DNA of 64,000 nucleotides from Paenibacillus sambharensis (GCF_003233845.1 NZ_QKRB01000057.1:372001-436000), one strand, 5' to 3'. Shown: positions 1 to 10,218, counted from the first letter of the stretch. Program-made: numbers and translations. Notes: generated by a model from the sequence alone, not told the origin.

Positions 1-675
1 GGAATCAGTTTGGAGGTTAAGGAAGGGCAGTCTGTTGCGCTTGTCGGCCATACGGGCTCCGGTAAAAGCACGATCATCAACCTGCTTTGCCGGTTTTACG
101 ATCCTGTGGAGGGACGGGTTCTAATCGACGGTATCGACCTGCGCGATGTCACAATTGACAGCTTGAGATCACAGGTGGGGATCGTAATGCAGGATACATT
201 CATCTTCTCGGGCACCATCCGGGACAATATCCGTTACGGGCGGCTTGACGCGACAGACGAGGAGATTGTCCTTGCGGCACAGGCTGTCAATGCCCATGAT
301 TTCATCATGAGTCTGCCGGACGGCTACGACACCGAGGTACAGGAGAGGGGCAACGTCCTGTCGATGGGCCAGCGGCAGCTGCTTTCCTTCGCCAGGGCAC
401 TGCTTGCCGATCCGCGGGTTCTGATCCTGGATGAAGCGACAGCCAGCATTGATACGGAAACCGAGCTGAAGATTCAGGAGGCGCTGAAGACACTCCTGTT
501 TGGCCGTACATCGTTCATTATCGCTCACCGGCTGTCGACGATCCGCCATGCGGATAATATTGTGGTGCTGGACCATGGAACCATAGTTGAGCAGGGCAAT
601 CATGACGAGCTGATGCATGTACGCGGCGTATACTATGGCCTGATTGAGGCCCAGTACCGCTTCTTATCGGCATAA
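1..675 (+). CDS. ABC exporter, C-terminal ATPase part (left end cut)
   Basis: This is the nucleotide-binding domain of an ABC exporter half-transporter, which would couple ATP hydrolysis to export across the cell membrane. Reading frame 1 is open from the first base, so the membrane domain and true start lie outside the window; a TTG at 10 is not the start. Visible in order: Walker A GHTGSGKST, Q-loop in VMQDTFIFSGT, signature LSMGQRQ, Walker B VLILDEAT and the H-loop IAHRLST. The domain order and the FSGTIRDNI stretch are typical of the MsbA/LmrA-type multidrug and lipid exporters. The substrate cannot be told. The partner half-transporter, if heterodimeric, would be upstream. Confidence 0.9.
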   Translation, partial: GISLEVKEGQSVALVGHTGSGKSTIINLLCRFYDPVEGRVLIDGIDLRDVTIDSLRSQVGIVMQDTFIFSGTIRDNIRYGRLDATDEEIVLAAQAVNAHDFIMSLPDGYDTEVQERGNVLSMGQRQLLSFARALLADPRVLILDEATASIDTETELKIQEALKTLLFGRTSFIIAHRLSTIRHADNIVVLDHGTIVEQGNHDELMHVRGVYYGLIEAQYRFLSA

Positions 676-702
676 CGGTTATCCTATCTTGATTTTTATA
701 AC

Positions 703-782
703 GGGAACCTCCACAATGGAAGAAAAATGAAGCGCTTGTCCGGGTACTGAAGAGCGGCGCCCGGCTTCCCAGGGAGGTTCTT
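703..782 (+). promoter_or_regulatory. purT leader with nested hairpins covering the ribosome binding site
   Basis: GAACCTCC at 705-712 is the exact reverse complement of GGAGGTTC at 773-780, which contains the purT Shine-Dalgarno sequence. A second hairpin, CCGGG 740-744 with CCCGG 760-764, is nested inside. Pairing of the outer arms would hide the ribosome binding site, so this could be a translational switch for purT. It does not match the ZTP or purine riboswitch consensus that I know. Confidence 0.4.
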
Positions 783-789
783 ATTTATT

Positions 790-1968
790 ATGTATGGTTC
801 CCCGTTAACACCTCAGGCTAGACGAATTATGCTGCTTGGCTCAGGAGAGCTTGGCAAGGAAGTAGTCATGGAAGCGCAGCGTCTTGGCATTGAGACAATT
901 GCCGTAGACCGCTATGCGGCCGCACCGGCTATGCAGGTTGCACATCGCTGCTACGTGATTGATATGCTGGATGGCTCTGAACTGCGAAGAATCATCAAGC
1001 AGGAGATGCCCGATCTGATTGTCCCCGAGATTGAAGCGATCGCCACGGATACATTGGTCGAGCTGGAGCAGGAAGGATTCAGGGTTGTGCCTACCGCACG
1101 AGCGGCTCAGCTGACAATGGACCGGGAAGGCATCCGCCGACTGGCTGCCGAGACGCTTGGCCTGCCTACGGCTCCTTACCGGTTTGCCGACAGCCTGGAA
1201 GAGCTGCAGGCGGCTGTAGCCGAGCTGGGCACACCATGTGTTATTAAGCCGATTATGAGCTCATCCGGCAAAGGACAGAGTGTATGCCGCTCAGAGGATG
1301 AAGTGGAAGGCTGCTGGAATTATGCCATGGAGGGCGGGCGTGCCAAGAAGCAGCGTGTCATTGTAGAGGGTTTCGTTACCTTCGAATCGGAGATCACCCT
1401 GCTCACCGTCCGTTCCGCCTCAGGGACTTCCTTCTGCGCGCCGATCGGTCACATCCAGAAGGATGGCGACTATGTAGAGTCCTGGCAGCCGCATGCGGTC
1501 AGTGAACGGGACCGGGAACAGGCTGAGGACATTGCCCGCTCGATTACTGAAGCTTTGGGAGGCTATGGCATATACGGGGTTGAGCTGTTTCTGACAAAGG
1601 ACGGCGTATTATTCAGTGAGGTGTCTCCAAGACCGCATGATACGGGGATGGTGACGATGGTTACCCAGGATTTATCCGAATTTGCCCTGCATGCCAGAGC
1701 CATTCTGGGTCTTCCGATTCCATCTATCCGGCTGCTTACACCGGGAGCATCTGCCACGCTGAAAGCAGACAGGGAAGCAGCGGTGTTCCGGATCGGCGGG
1801 ATTGAAGAAGCGCTTGCCCTGCCTCATACGAGTGTGCGGGTATTCGGCAAGCCAGAGACGAAGCCTGGCCGCAGGATGGCCGTAGCATTAAGCTCAGCGG
1901 ATGATGTGGAGCAGGCACGAGAGCTGGCAAGGCAAGCAGCTTCTCTGCTGCATATAGCTTACGATTAA
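790..1968 (+). CDS. purT: formate-dependent phosphoribosylglycinamide formyltransferase PurT
   Basis: PurT makes formyl-GAR from GAR, formate and ATP in the third step of purine synthesis, replacing the folate-dependent PurN. The 392-residue protein has the family length and is an ATP-grasp enzyme throughout: an N-terminal Rossmann-like part ([12 protein letters not shown]), a central ATP-grasp with [14 protein letters not shown] and [16 protein letters not shown], and [23 protein letters not shown] for metal and nucleotide binding. ATG 790 follows GGGAGG at a somewhat long spacing; the intervening leader can fold (see the leader entry). It stands alone, between an ABC exporter and a GDSL hydrolase, with its own strong terminator after it. 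Confidence 0.97.
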   Translation: MYGSPLTPQARRIMLLGSGELGKEVVMEAQRLGIETIAVDRYAAAPAMQVAHRCYVIDMLDGSELRRIIKQEMPDLIVPEIEAIATDTLVELEQEGFRVVPTARAAQLTMDREGIRRLAAETLGLPTAPYRFADSLEELQAAVAELGTPCVIKPIMSSSGKGQSVCRSEDEVEGCWNYAMEGGRAKKQRVIVEGFVTFESEITLLTVRSASGTSFCAPIGHIQKDGDYVESWQPHAVSERDREQAEDIARSITEALGGYGIYGVELFLTKDGVLFSEVSPRPHDTGMVTMVTQDLSEFALHARAILGLPIPSIRLLTPGASATLKADREAAVFRIGGIEEALALPHTSVRVFGKPETKPGRRMAVALSSADDVEQARELARQAASLLHIAYD

Positions 1969-1981
1969 TCCTGAAGATAAC

Positions 1982-2048
1982 GGACCGTAACGAAGCAGGC
2001 GGCAGCTGCTAAGACAGCTGCGTCCCGCAGATGTTAGCGGTCCTTTTT
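1982..2048 (+). terminator. branched intrinsic terminator after purT
   Basis: GGACCG-TAAC (1982-1991) pairs with GTTA-GCGGTCC (2033-2043), with an inner hairpin GCAGCTG/CAGCTGC, followed by a run of five T at 2044-2048. Confidence 0.7.
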
Positions 2049-2152
2049 CCATCTGCCTTACCGGTTCGGCCATTTGCAAATTGACAGCGGAACCTTTATG
2101 GTAGAGGCTATATGAGAATGGTAAACACTGCTTAGGGGGGAGTCTATCCATC

Positions 2153-2959
2153 ATGTCATCTAGGAAAGTATGGCTTGCAGTCGGGCTGGTATCGCTTGTG
2201 TCGACCCTTCTACTGCTCGCTGGATTTGGTTATGCTGTAAGGGATCTGCTGGCTCCTGGCGCTTCGACGCCTTTCCGGACAGCGGAACCCGAACCCGAGA
2301 CATCACCTGTACCGGCTGAAGGCTACCGGATCGTGGCCTTGGGGGATTCGCTCACGAAAGGGACAGGAGACGCCACAGGAGAAGGCTATGTGAAGCAGGC
2401 TGCAGCACTTATTGAGGAAGCATCCGGCGAGCAGGTTGAGATTATTAATAATCTGGCAATCGGCGGCATGCGGGCAGACCAGCTTGCAGAGCGGCTGCAG
2501 GCAGACAAGAGCTTTGCCCGTGCTTTAACGCAGGCGAATCTGATTCTGCTGTCGATTGGAGGCAATGATCTGTTCCAGTTCGCGCGTACCGAAACAGGAA
2601 GCGGAGCGGCAGCCATTGAGCCGGAGCTTGCTGCGAAGCGTCTGGAGGAAGGCCTTGGCCGGTTATCCGATGTTGTGGAACGTATACGTGAAGTTAATCC
2701 GGATGCCAAGCTGGTTTATATCGGCCTCTATAACCCGTTCTATGATATTCCCGAGCTGCGAGGCGGCAGTCTGGCCGTCCAGGACTGGAACCGGGAGGCT
2801 TACCGGATTTTAAACGAGCAGGGTAACGCAATCTTGGTGCCGACAAGCGATTTGTTCGAGGAAACGATAGCGTTTCATTTATCGTCGGACCATTTTCACC
2901 CCAATCATGCCGGGTATGGCAAAATTGCCGAGCGTCTCGTACAGAGTCTGGTGCCATAA
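2153..2959 (+). CDS. GDSL/SGNH-type lipase or esterase, membrane anchored
   Basis: This is a 268-residue SGNH-family hydrolase, probably acting on ester bonds at the outer face of the membrane. Residues about 6-28 form one hydrophobic segment (signal anchor or signal peptide), followed by a Thr/Pro/Glu-rich linker. All four SGNH blocks are visible: ALGDSLTKG with the nucleophile Ser, the block II Gly in IGGMRAD, GGND in block III, and DHFHPNHAGY carrying the catalytic Asp and His. It resembles the YpmR type of Bacillus. ATG 2153 has a G-rich ribosome binding site 10 bases upstream. The natural substrate is unknown. Confidence 0.88.
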   Translation: MSSRKVWLAVGLVSLVSTLLLLAGFGYAVRDLLAPGASTPFRTAEPEPETSPVPAEGYRIVALGDSLTKGTGDATGEGYVKQAAALIEEASGEQVEIINNLAIGGMRADQLAERLQADKSFARALTQANLILLSIGGNDLFQFARTETGSGAAAIEPELAAKRLEEGLGRLSDVVERIREVNPDAKLVYIGLYNPFYDIPELRGGSLAVQDWNREAYRILNEQGNAILVPTSDLFEETIAFHLSSDHFHPNHAGYGKIAERLVQSLVP

Positions 2960-3010
2960 CTTAACAATAACGTCCTGCCCTTAGGCAGGTAAAGCAAGGA
3001 GGCAAGGAAG

Positions 3011-3994
3011 ATGCACACACAAGATAGCACCGAAGCAGGGGACAAGCAGGTGGTTCTATCGGTACGCGGCATCAGGAAGAGGATCAAGGGCAAGTGGATC
3101 ATTGAGGATGTCAATTTTGAAGTGCGTGAAGGAGAGATATTTGGATTTCTCGGACCGAACGGAGCAGGCAAGACGACGACGATCCGGATGCTGGTTGATC
3201 TGATCAAGCCGACTGCGGGAGAGATTATTCTGTGCGGCCATAATGTCCAGCGTGAGCCGGAGCAGGCGCTGCGCTATGTGGGAAGCATCGTGGAGAATCC
3301 GGAGGTTTATCCATACTTGACGGGGTGGGAGAACCTTGAGCATTTTGCCCGGATGATGCCGGATGTTGGACAGGATAGAATCCGTGAGGTTGTCGCCATC
3401 GTCGGAATGGACAAGCGAATACATGATAAAGTTAAGACCTATTCGCTCGGGATGCGCCAGCGGCTGGGCATTGCACAAGCACTGCTTGGCCGTCCAAGGC
3501 TCCTGATCCTGGATGAGCCCACGAACGGACTTGATCCCAAGGGGATTAAGGAGCTTCGGGAGTTCGTGCGGATGCTGGCGGACCAAGGCATGAGTCTGTT
3601 CATCAGCAGTCATCTGCTTAGCGAGATTCAGCTGATGTGCGACCGTGTCGCCATCCTGTCCCATGGCAAAGTACTGGCAGTCGGCGATGTGGATGAGCTG
3701 GTTGGCGGTGCCGAGCCTTATGTGGTATGGCAGCTGGATGATCCGGAGAAGGGAAAAGGCTGTCTGGCCGGCGTTCCAGGACTTCAGTTTGCCGAAGCGG
3801 GCATAAGACTGCCGGATGAAAGTCAGCTCGCTGCACTTCCGGGGGCAATTGTGACGACGCTGCCGGCAGAGCAGGTGCCCGTGGCCGTAAGGCTTCTGGT
3901 GGAGGCCGGTATCGGCGTCCTGGCCGTGCAGAAGATGATGCCAACACTTGAGGAGCTATTCTTGAACATGACGGAGGGCGAAGGAATTGCTTAA
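3011..3994 (+). CDS. ABC transporter ATPase, BcrA/CcmA type
   Basis: This 327-residue protein is the cytoplasmic ATPase of a two-gene ABC transporter with the permease that overlaps its 3' end. Walker A is GPNGAGKTT, the signature is YSLGMRQRLGIAQ (an LGMRQR variant usual in the bacitracin-resistance/antibiotic-efflux group), and Walker B is LLILDEPTNGLDP, followed by the H-loop in SSHLLSE. The last 100 residues form the C-terminal extension common to this family. ATG 3011 follows AAGGAGG at good spacing. The family includes antibiotic exporters, but no resistance marker or two-component pair lies next to it, so the substrate is open. Confidence 0.92.
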   Translation: MHTQDSTEAGDKQVVLSVRGIRKRIKGKWIIEDVNFEVREGEIFGFLGPNGAGKTTTIRMLVDLIKPTAGEIILCGHNVQREPEQALRYVGSIVENPEVYPYLTGWENLEHFARMMPDVGQDRIREVVAIVGMDKRIHDKVKTYSLGMRQRLGIAQALLGRPRLLILDEPTNGLDPKGIKELREFVRMLADQGMSLFISSHLLSEIQLMCDRVAILSHGKVLAVGDVDELVGGAEPYVVWQLDDPEKGKGCLAGVPGLQFAEAGIRLPDESQLAALPGAIVTTLPAEQVPVAVRLLVEAGIGVLAVQKMMPTLEELFLNMTEGEGIA

Positions 3995-4967
3995 TCTGCT
4001 GCCGCTTATTCAGAATGAGACACTGAAGGTTTGGAAGAAAAAAAGGTTCTACGTTATTGTGCTGATTCTGGTTGTGCTCATTCCTATCTTTACGTACGCT
4101 CAGATGAAGATGGCACAAAGCAGTGAGGACAAGGATTGGCGCAGCAAGCTGCTTCAGCAGATTACGGATTATCAGAATGCCCTCTCCAGTGACCGAATTC
4201 CCGAGGAGTGGAAGACCCAGCGGCGCGTCATGGTCCAGCAGCTTCAGTATTATCTTGACCATGATGTCAATCCTAACAGTCCGAATGCCGTGACATTCAC
4301 AAGAGGCTTCCTGGATAACTCCATTACGCTATTCATTCCGCTAATGGTATTGGCGATCGCATCGGATCTTGTATCAGGAGAGCGCACAACAGGAACGATC
4401 AAGATGCTGTTGACCCGGCCTGTCCGCAGGTGGAAGGTGCTGTTGAGCAAGGCCGTTACCTTGACGCTGTATGTCTCATTAATTATCGTGACAACAGCTG
4501 TGCTCAGTTACTTGCTTTCCGGCATATTCTTCGGCTATCATGGCTGGAACCAGCCGGTATTCACCGGATTTCAGGTGCAGGGCTCCGCAGTGGACAGCAG
4601 TCAGGTGCACGCGGTCCCTCAGTGGCTGTATATTCTTATGCAGAGCGGGCTTATTTGGTTTTCGGCTATGACGGTCGCGCTGCTGGCTTTGATGGTATCC
4701 GTGCTGGTACGGAGTACGGCAGCCAGCATCGTCACCATGATGGCCGCGATCATTGCGGGTACGATTCTTGCAAACATGGCTTCATCGTGGCATTCCGCCA
4801 AATATTTATTCGCGGTTAACCTTGAGCTCACCAATTATCTGAAGGGCACTCCGCCGCCGATTGAGGGCATGACACTGCCCTTTTCACTGCTAATTTTGGC
4901 GGCCTGGTCTGCTGTTTCATTAATCGTTTCGTTTGTTGTCTTTACGAAACAGGACATGATGAATTAA
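3987..4967 (+). CDS. ABC transporter permease, ABC-2 type
   Basis: This 326-residue membrane protein is the permease partner of the BcrA-type ATPase just upstream. It starts at TTG 3987, eight bases before the end of the ATPase gene, with GGAGGG a few bases upstream, so the two are translationally coupled. One membrane helix near residue 20-40 is followed by an outer soluble segment of about 70 residues and then five more hydrophobic helices, including LVSGERTTGTIKMLLTRPVRR, the loop typical of ABC-2 permeases of the NatB/YhaP group. The transported molecule is not known. Confidence 0.9.
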   Translation: MLNLLPLIQNETLKVWKKKRFYVIVLILVVLIPIFTYAQMKMAQSSEDKDWRSKLLQQITDYQNALSSDRIPEEWKTQRRVMVQQLQYYLDHDVNPNSPNAVTFTRGFLDNSITLFIPLMVLAIASDLVSGERTTGTIKMLLTRPVRRWKVLLSKAVTLTLYVSLIIVTTAVLSYLLSGIFFGYHGWNQPVFTGFQVQGSAVDSSQVHAVPQWLYILMQSGLIWFSAMTVALLALMVSVLVRSTAASIVTMMAAIIAGTILANMASSWHSAKYLFAVNLELTNYLKGTPPPIEGMTLPFSLLILAAWSAVSLIVSFVVFTKQDMMN

Positions 4968-5099
4968 AATAGGTTTTGTTTGTACGAATACATGTTTGTT
5001 TTTTTCTCCAGATATGGATGAGGGTTTAGTAATGAAGCAATCCGCCAGCTTAGCCCGATCAGGCTTGCGGCGGGACGGTTTCGGATAAGGGGGGCGCGC

Positions 5100-7073
5100 A
5101 TGGCCGATCAAATGGACATCTTGGGTAAGGATGCGGCAATCGCGGAACGTATTTACGATGTAGACGATATTCAAATATTAGAGGGGCTTACCGCAGTTCG
5201 CAAACGGCCGGGCATGTATATCGGCAGCACGACAACATCAGGTCTCCATCACCTGGTTTGGGAGATTGTTGATAATGCGGTCGATGAGCATCTGGCGAAA
5301 TACTGCTCGGAAATCTCCGTTGTGATCCATAAGGACGGGGCAGTTTCGGTTCGGGATAATGGACGGGGCATTCCAACGGGCATGCACAAGACAGGCATTC
5401 CGACACCGCAGGTCGTATTCACCATCCTGCACGCCGGGGGCAAATTCGGCGGCGGTGGATACAAGAAATCAGGCGGTCTGCACGGCGTTGGCGCTTCAGT
5501 AACGAATGCGCTGTCCGAATGGCTGGAGGTTGAAATCTTCCGCGATGGCAAAATTCATAAACAGCGCTTCGAGTATTGGGTGGAAGAGAATGGTACGGAG
5601 CATGTGGGTGAACCGGTTACAGGTCTTGAAGTGATTGGCAATACGCGCCAGACTGGCACGAAGGTTACCTTTAAGCCCGATGCGCGTGTGTTTCACGGCA
5701 ATACATCCATTAATTTTGATACCCTCTCGGAACGGCTGCAGGAAATTGCCTTCTTGAATTCGGGCCTGAAGGTGAGCGTGAAGGACGAGCGTTCGGATAA
5801 GGACGCGGTCTTTCACTATGAGGGCGGTGCAAGCGAGTTTGTCCAGTACCTGAATGAGGACAAGGCTGTTCTGCATGATGTCATTCACTTCTCGGCTGAG
5901 AAGGACGAGATTGAAGTGGAGGTCGCGCTGCAATACAATGACGGCTACACGGAAACCATCGCGTCTTTCGTTAACTCCATCCCGACGCGGGGCGGAGGAA
6001 CACATGAGACCGGCTTTAAGACAGCCTATACGCGGGTTATGAACGAGTATGCCCGGAAGAATGGGTTTCTGAAGGAGAAGGACAAGAACCTTGAGGGCAA
6101 TGATTTACGCGAAGGCATGATGGCGGTCATCAACATCAAGATGTCAGAGGTGGAATTTGTCGGGCAGACAAAAGACCAGCTCGGCAGTGCAGTTGCCAGA
6201 AGCGCGGTCGATGCCGTAGTCTCCGACAAGATGCAGGTGTTCCTGGAGGAGAACCCGCAGGTAGCCCAGATGCTGCTCAAGAAGGCGCTGCAGGCCTCCA
6301 AGGCTCGTGAGGCGGCCCGTAAAGCCCGTGAGGAAATCCGCTCAGGCAAGAAACGCAGCGAGAGCTCGAACCTCAACGGCAAGCTGACGCCCGCCCAGTC
6401 CAAGGACCATTCACGCAACGAGCTCTTCATCGTGGAAGGAGATTCGGCAGGCGGCTCCGCAAAGCAGGGGCGGGATTCGAAGCACCAGGCGATTCTGCCG
6501 CTGAAGGGTAAGCCGATGAATCCGGAGAAATCCAAGCTGAGCGATATCCTGAAGAACGATGAATACAAGGCGATTATTTCAGCGATCGGAGCAGGAGTCG
6601 GACCGGAATTTGAAACGGAAGAAGCCAATTACAGCAAGATTATTATTATGACAGACGCGGATACGGACGGCGCGCACATCCAGGTGCTGCTGCTAACCTT
6701 CTTCTATCGTTATATGAAGCCGCTTATCGATGCTGGAAGGGTCTATATTGCGCAGCCTCCGCTGTACAAAATAACCCGCAAGTCCGGCAAGCTCGAAACT
6801 GTGCGTTATGCCTGGACAGATGAGCAGCTGCAGAACTATTTGAAGGAATTCGGTAAAGGATACGAGCTTCAGCGCTACAAGGGGCTTGGCGAGATGAATC
6901 CCGAGCAGCTGTGGGAAACCACTATGGATCCGGACAGCCGGACACTCCTGCAGGTTCAGATTGAGGATGCCGCAAAGGCTGAACGCCGGGTTTCCACGCT
7001 GATGGGGGACAAGGTCGACCCGCGTAAACGGTGGATCATCGAGAATGTCGATTTTACCGAGTTCGAAGAATAG
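5100..7073 (+). CDS. parE: DNA topoisomerase IV subunit B
   Basis: ParE is the ATPase subunit of topoisomerase IV, which unlinks daughter chromosomes. The 657-residue length fits ParE of Bacillales (about 655). Domains: GHKL ATPase with WEIVDNAVDEHLA and DNGRGIPTG, the GGKFGGGGYKKSGGLHGVG ATP lid, the transducer, and the TOPRIM region with EGDSAGGSAKQGRD and DADTDGAHIQ. The TDGAHIQ form and the adjoining parC separate it from gyrB, whose genes lie near the origin. ATG 5100 follows an AAGGGGGG stretch. parC begins 13 bases after the stop, so the two form one operon. Confidence 0.97.
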   Translation: MADQMDILGKDAAIAERIYDVDDIQILEGLTAVRKRPGMYIGSTTTSGLHHLVWEIVDNAVDEHLAKYCSEISVVIHKDGAVSVRDNGRGIPTGMHKTGIPTPQVVFTILHAGGKFGGGGYKKSGGLHGVGASVTNALSEWLEVEIFRDGKIHKQRFEYWVEENGTEHVGEPVTGLEVIGNTRQTGTKVTFKPDARVFHGNTSINFDTLSERLQEIAFLNSGLKVSVKDERSDKDAVFHYEGGASEFVQYLNEDKAVLHDVIHFSAEKDEIEVEVALQYNDGYTETIASFVNSIPTRGGGTHETGFKTAYTRVMNEYARKNGFLKEKDKNLEGNDLREGMMAVINIKMSEVEFVGQTKDQLGSAVARSAVDAVVSDKMQVFLEENPQVAQMLLKKALQASKAREAARKAREEIRSGKKRSESSNLNGKLTPAQSKDHSRNELFIVEGDSAGGSAKQGRDSKHQAILPLKGKPMNPEKSKLSDILKNDEYKAIISAIGAGVGPEFETEEANYSKIIIMTDADTDGAHIQVLLLTFFYRYMKPLIDAGRVYIAQPPLYKITRKSGKLETVRYAWTDEQLQNYLKEFGKGYELQRYKGLGEMNPEQLWETTMDPDSRTLLQVQIEDAAKAERRVSTLMGDKVDPRKRWIIENVDFTEFEE

Positions 7074-7086
7074 GGGAGAAGCTTGA

Positions 7087-9522
7087 ATGAGTATGTCCGA
7101 GCAATTTTTGCCGGCTTTTCTGGAAGAGGTCGTAGGGGACCGCTTCGGCCGGTATTCCAAATATATAATTCAAGACCGTGCAATTCCCGATGTCCGGGAT
7201 GGTCTTAAGCCTGTACAGCGGCGAATTCTGTACGCGATGTACGATGCAGGCAACACGCCTGATAAGACTTACCGTAAGTCGGCCAAGACGGTTGGTGACG
7301 TGATGGGTAATTATCACCCGCACGGTGACTCTTCGATCTACGAAGGCATGGTTCGGATGGCGCAGCCCTGGAAGATGGGCCATGTGCTTATCGACGGCCA
7401 TGGCAACTGGGGCTCAATGGATGATGATCCGGCAGCCGCTATGCGTTATACAGAGGCAAGATTGTCCAAGATCGCTATGGAGCTGCTTCGTGACATAGAG
7501 AAGCGCACGGTGCAGTTCAAGGACAACTTCGACAATACGACGAAGGAACCGGTTGTTCTGCCTGCCCGTTATCCGAACCTCCTTGTAAATGGGGTCAGCG
7601 GCATCTCCTCCGGTTTTGCAACGGAGATTCCGCCTCATAACCTGAGGGAAATCATCGATGCCTGTATTGCCGTTATGGATAATGCCGATATATCGCTGGA
7701 GCAGCTGATGTCCATCGTAGCCGGCCCTGACTTTCCGACAGGCGGGATTATTATGGGCGGGGAAGGCATCCGGGATGCTTACCAAACAGGCAAAGGCCGG
7801 ATCTATATCCGTTCCCGGACTGCGATCGAAGAAGTTCGCGGCGGGCGCAAGCAGATCGTGATAACCGAGATACCGTATCAGGTCGTGAAGTCTCGTCTGG
7901 TAACAGCGATGGAGAATATCCGGCTGGAGAAAAAGGTTGAGGGCATCTCAGAGGTTCGGGACGAGAGCGGCCGGGATGGCATGCGGATCGTCATTGAACT
8001 GAAGAAGGAAGCGGACGCCGAAGGAATCCTTGCCTATTTGTTGAAGAAGACGGACCTGCAGGTCACATACAACTTCAATATGGTTGCAATTGTTAACAAG
8101 ACGCCCAAGCAGCTTGGTTTAAAGGAGATGCTGGCCGCCTACATTGCCCATCAGAAGGAAGTCGTCACGTACCGGACCCAGTTTGATCTGGAGAAGGCAG
8201 AGGACAGGGCGCATGTGCTTGAGGGCCTTGTAAAAGCCTTGAATCTGCTTGATGAAGTCATCGCGACAATTAAGGCTTCGAAGAACCGTCAGGACGCTCA
8301 GAAGAACCTCGTCGACAAGTTTGACTTCACAGAGCGTCAGGCCGACGCCATTCTGACCCTCCAGCTGTACAGGCTGACCAATCTCGAGATTACATCGCTG
8401 GAGAAGGAGCTTAAGTCGCTGGCCAAACAAATCGCTTACCTGCAGTCTATTCTGGCAAGCGAGAAGAAGCTGCTCGGCGTCATTAAGGACGAGCTTACCG
8501 AAATTAGGGGCAGCTATGGAATTGACCGCCGGTCCGACATCCGCAGCGAAGTGGAAGAGCTCAAGGTTAACCTGGAGGTCATGGTGACCCCGGAAGAAGT
8601 GCTCGTGACACTCAGCCGAGACGGCTACATCAAGCGTACGGGTATGCTTTCCTTTACGCGCTCGGGCGGTGAACGTCATACATCCGGTATTAAGGAAGGC
8701 GATATGATCCGCCATGTGCTGGAGGTCAATACGATCGAGAATCTCTTGCTGTTCTCGCGCAAGGGCTTCTACTTCCTGCTGCCAGTGCATCAAATTCCTG
8801 AGTTTAAGTGGAAGGATGCAGGAACGGCGCTGGTCAATGTGGTCCCGCTAGCCAAGGATGACAGTATCGTCAGCATCATTCCGGTGAAGAGCTTCGAACA
8901 GGCCGAGCAGTCGTTAGTATTCATCACGAGGCGGGGTCAAGTGAAGCGGACCGAGCTGAAGGATTATTATACAACCAGGTCTACGGCCATTGTAGCTTGT
9001 AAGCTAGGTGAACATGATGAAGTGATTAAGGTAGCCATGAGCGATGGCTCCAAGGATATCCTGCTTGTCAGCAGTCAAGGTATGAGTATCCGTTTTGCCG
9101 AACGTGAAGTGAGCACGATGGGCCGCGTCTCTGGAGGAGTAAAGGGAATACAGCTCAAGGAAGGCGATGACGTCGCGGCTGCCGACTGGGTGGAAGGCGA
9201 CGAAGGAGAAGTGCTGGTTGTATCTGATCATGGATACGCCAAGCGTTCCCTGCTGCTGGATTACCCGGTTCAGGGCAGAGGGGGGAAAGGCGTCATCACC
9301 TTTGAGTTCAAGGAAGGCAAGCGAATTAAGCCCAATGGTGACCGGATCGTTGGCGCGATGCACTGTCTCGAAGACCGCCTAATCCTGGCTGTCAAGGAGA
9401 ATGGACAGATGCTGGAGTTCCATTCGGACAAAGCTCCTTTGGAGGAACGGAAATCAACAGGCAGACAGATGGTACAGGCTGATCGCAAGGAGCCGGTGCT
9501 GTATATCCAAGAGCCTTTCTAG
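7087..9522 (+). CDS. parC: DNA topoisomerase IV subunit A
   Basis: ParC is the DNA-cleaving subunit of topoisomerase IV. The 811-residue protein carries the winged-helix/tower core and a C-terminal beta-pinwheel. The catalytic tyrosine is Tyr121 in [10 protein letters not shown]. The quinolone-determining region reads [10 protein letters not shown], with Ser82 and Glu86 in the positions of E. coli Ser80 and Glu84, that is, the unmutated, fluoroquinolone-sensitive form. The pinwheel repeats are visible as [16 protein letters not shown] and GYAKRSLL; there is no canonical GyrA box, which agrees with ParC. It follows parE by 13 bases with a GGGGAGAAG ribosome binding site. Confidence 0.97.
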   Translation: MSMSEQFLPAFLEEVVGDRFGRYSKYIIQDRAIPDVRDGLKPVQRRILYAMYDAGNTPDKTYRKSAKTVGDVMGNYHPHGDSSIYEGMVRMAQPWKMGHVLIDGHGNWGSMDDDPAAAMRYTEARLSKIAMELLRDIEKRTVQFKDNFDNTTKEPVVLPARYPNLLVNGVSGISSGFATEIPPHNLREIIDACIAVMDNADISLEQLMSIVAGPDFPTGGIIMGGEGIRDAYQTGKGRIYIRSRTAIEEVRGGRKQIVITEIPYQVVKSRLVTAMENIRLEKKVEGISEVRDESGRDGMRIVIELKKEADAEGILAYLLKKTDLQVTYNFNMVAIVNKTPKQLGLKEMLAAYIAHQKEVVTYRTQFDLEKAEDRAHVLEGLVKALNLLDEVIATIKASKNRQDAQKNLVDKFDFTERQADAILTLQLYRLTNLEITSLEKELKSLAKQIAYLQSILASEKKLLGVIKDELTEIRGSYGIDRRSDIRSEVEELKVNLEVMVTPEEVLVTLSRDGYIKRTGMLSFTRSGGERHTSGIKEGDMIRHVLEVNTIENLLLFSRKGFYFLLPVHQIPEFKWKDAGTALVNVVPLAKDDSIVSIIPVKSFEQAEQSLVFITRRGQVKRTELKDYYTTRSTAIVACKLGEHDEVIKVAMSDGSKDILLVSSQGMSIRFAEREVSTMGRVSGGVKGIQLKEGDDVAAADWVEGDEGEVLVVSDHGYAKRSLLLDYPVQGRGGKGVITFEFKEGKRIKPNGDRIVGAMHCLEDRLILAVKENGQMLEFHSDKAPLEERKSTGRQMVQADRKEPVLYIQEPF

Positions 9523-9558
9523 ACTCTAACGAGCCATATGAGTTGATATATAGAATAG

Positions 9559-9593
9559 CCGCTGCTCGGGTTTATACCGGACAGCGGTTTTTT
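9559..9593 (+). terminator. intrinsic terminator after parC
   Basis: CCGCTG (9559-9564) pairs with CAGCGG (9582-9587); the inner part is also mostly paired, and six T follow at 9588-9593. Confidence 0.85.
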
Positions 9594-9676
9594 ATGGTTT
9601 TCGACAGTTGAAGGAAATGTTATTATGTCGCAAATTGTCGTTTATAAGCTGAACCTACCGATTAATAGCACAAATT

Positions 9677-9721
9677 ATTAATTGCATTAATCTTTTATTC
9701 GACATCATCAAATGTTATAAT
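9677..9721 (+). promoter_or_regulatory. marR promoter with candidate operator
   Basis: TATAAT at 9716-9721 is a perfect -10; the -35 at about 9693 (TTTTAT) is weak. Just upstream, ATTAAT-TGC-ATTAAT at 9677-9691 is a symmetrical AT-rich site, with a third ATTAAT at 9661. It is a plausible autoregulatory MarR operator; this is inference from position. Confidence 0.4.
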
Positions 9722-9780
9722 TATGAACAAAGGCAAGTAATGGAACGGCTGTGACGCTTCATCAAAATGGAGGGGAATCA

Positions 9781-10206
9781 ATGCATGCAACAGAGTTTGC
9801 CCGCTTATGGATGAGAATGACGAAGGAATGGAAGATGCACCTTGAAGATGCTCTAGCGCCCGGACTTACGGAGGGTCAGCTTAATGTTCTCGAGCTTCTG
9901 CTTGCTCATCAACCGATGAAGCCATCGGATCTGCTTCAATATCTGTCCACAACTCCAGCAGCCATCACGACACTGCTGGACCGGATGGAACGCGGAGGAT
10001 TAATTACAAGATCCCGAGATCAAGCAGATCGGCGTATCGTCTGGGTTAATGTAACGGAGAATGGAGAGCAGGAGGCGAGGCGCGGAATGGAAGTCCGCGA
10101 GCGGTATATCCAGCAGGCTCTCGACCGCATTTCCTCCCATAACCAGCAGCTGTTAGTCTACCTTCTTGGCAAAGTCGCCAATACGGAAGCAACAGTCAGC
10201 AGGTAA
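9781..10206 (+). CDS. MarR-family transcriptional regulator
   Basis: This is a small dimeric winged-helix repressor of the MarR family (141 residues). The HTH and wing are seen in MKPSDLLQYLSTTPAAITTLLDRMERGGLI followed by TRSRDQADRRIVWVNVTENG, where DRR is the wing tip that enters the minor groove. I chose ATG 9781, which follows GGAGGGG at 6 bases, over a GTG at 9751 that has no ribosome binding site. No effector-pump gene is adjacent, so the ligand and targets are unknown; an AT-rich symmetrical site upstream may be its own operator. Confidence 0.9.
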   Translation: MHATEFARLWMRMTKEWKMHLEDALAPGLTEGQLNVLELLLAHQPMKPSDLLQYLSTTPAAITTLLDRMERGGLITRSRDQADRRIVWVNVTENGEQEARRGMEVRERYIQQALDRISSHNQQLLVYLLGKVANTEATVSR

Positions 10207-10218
10207 TAACGATAACCA

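Noticed and set aside
703-782. Known ZTP, purine or tetrahydrofolate riboswitch ahead of purT
   Set aside because: The gene context invited it, but the conserved core sequences of these riboswitches are not present; only the hairpin that covers the ribosome binding site is supported.
8119-8793. Long leftward open frame opposite parC
   Set aside because: It is fully antisense to conserved ParC sequence, has no family resemblance and no suitable ribosome binding site.
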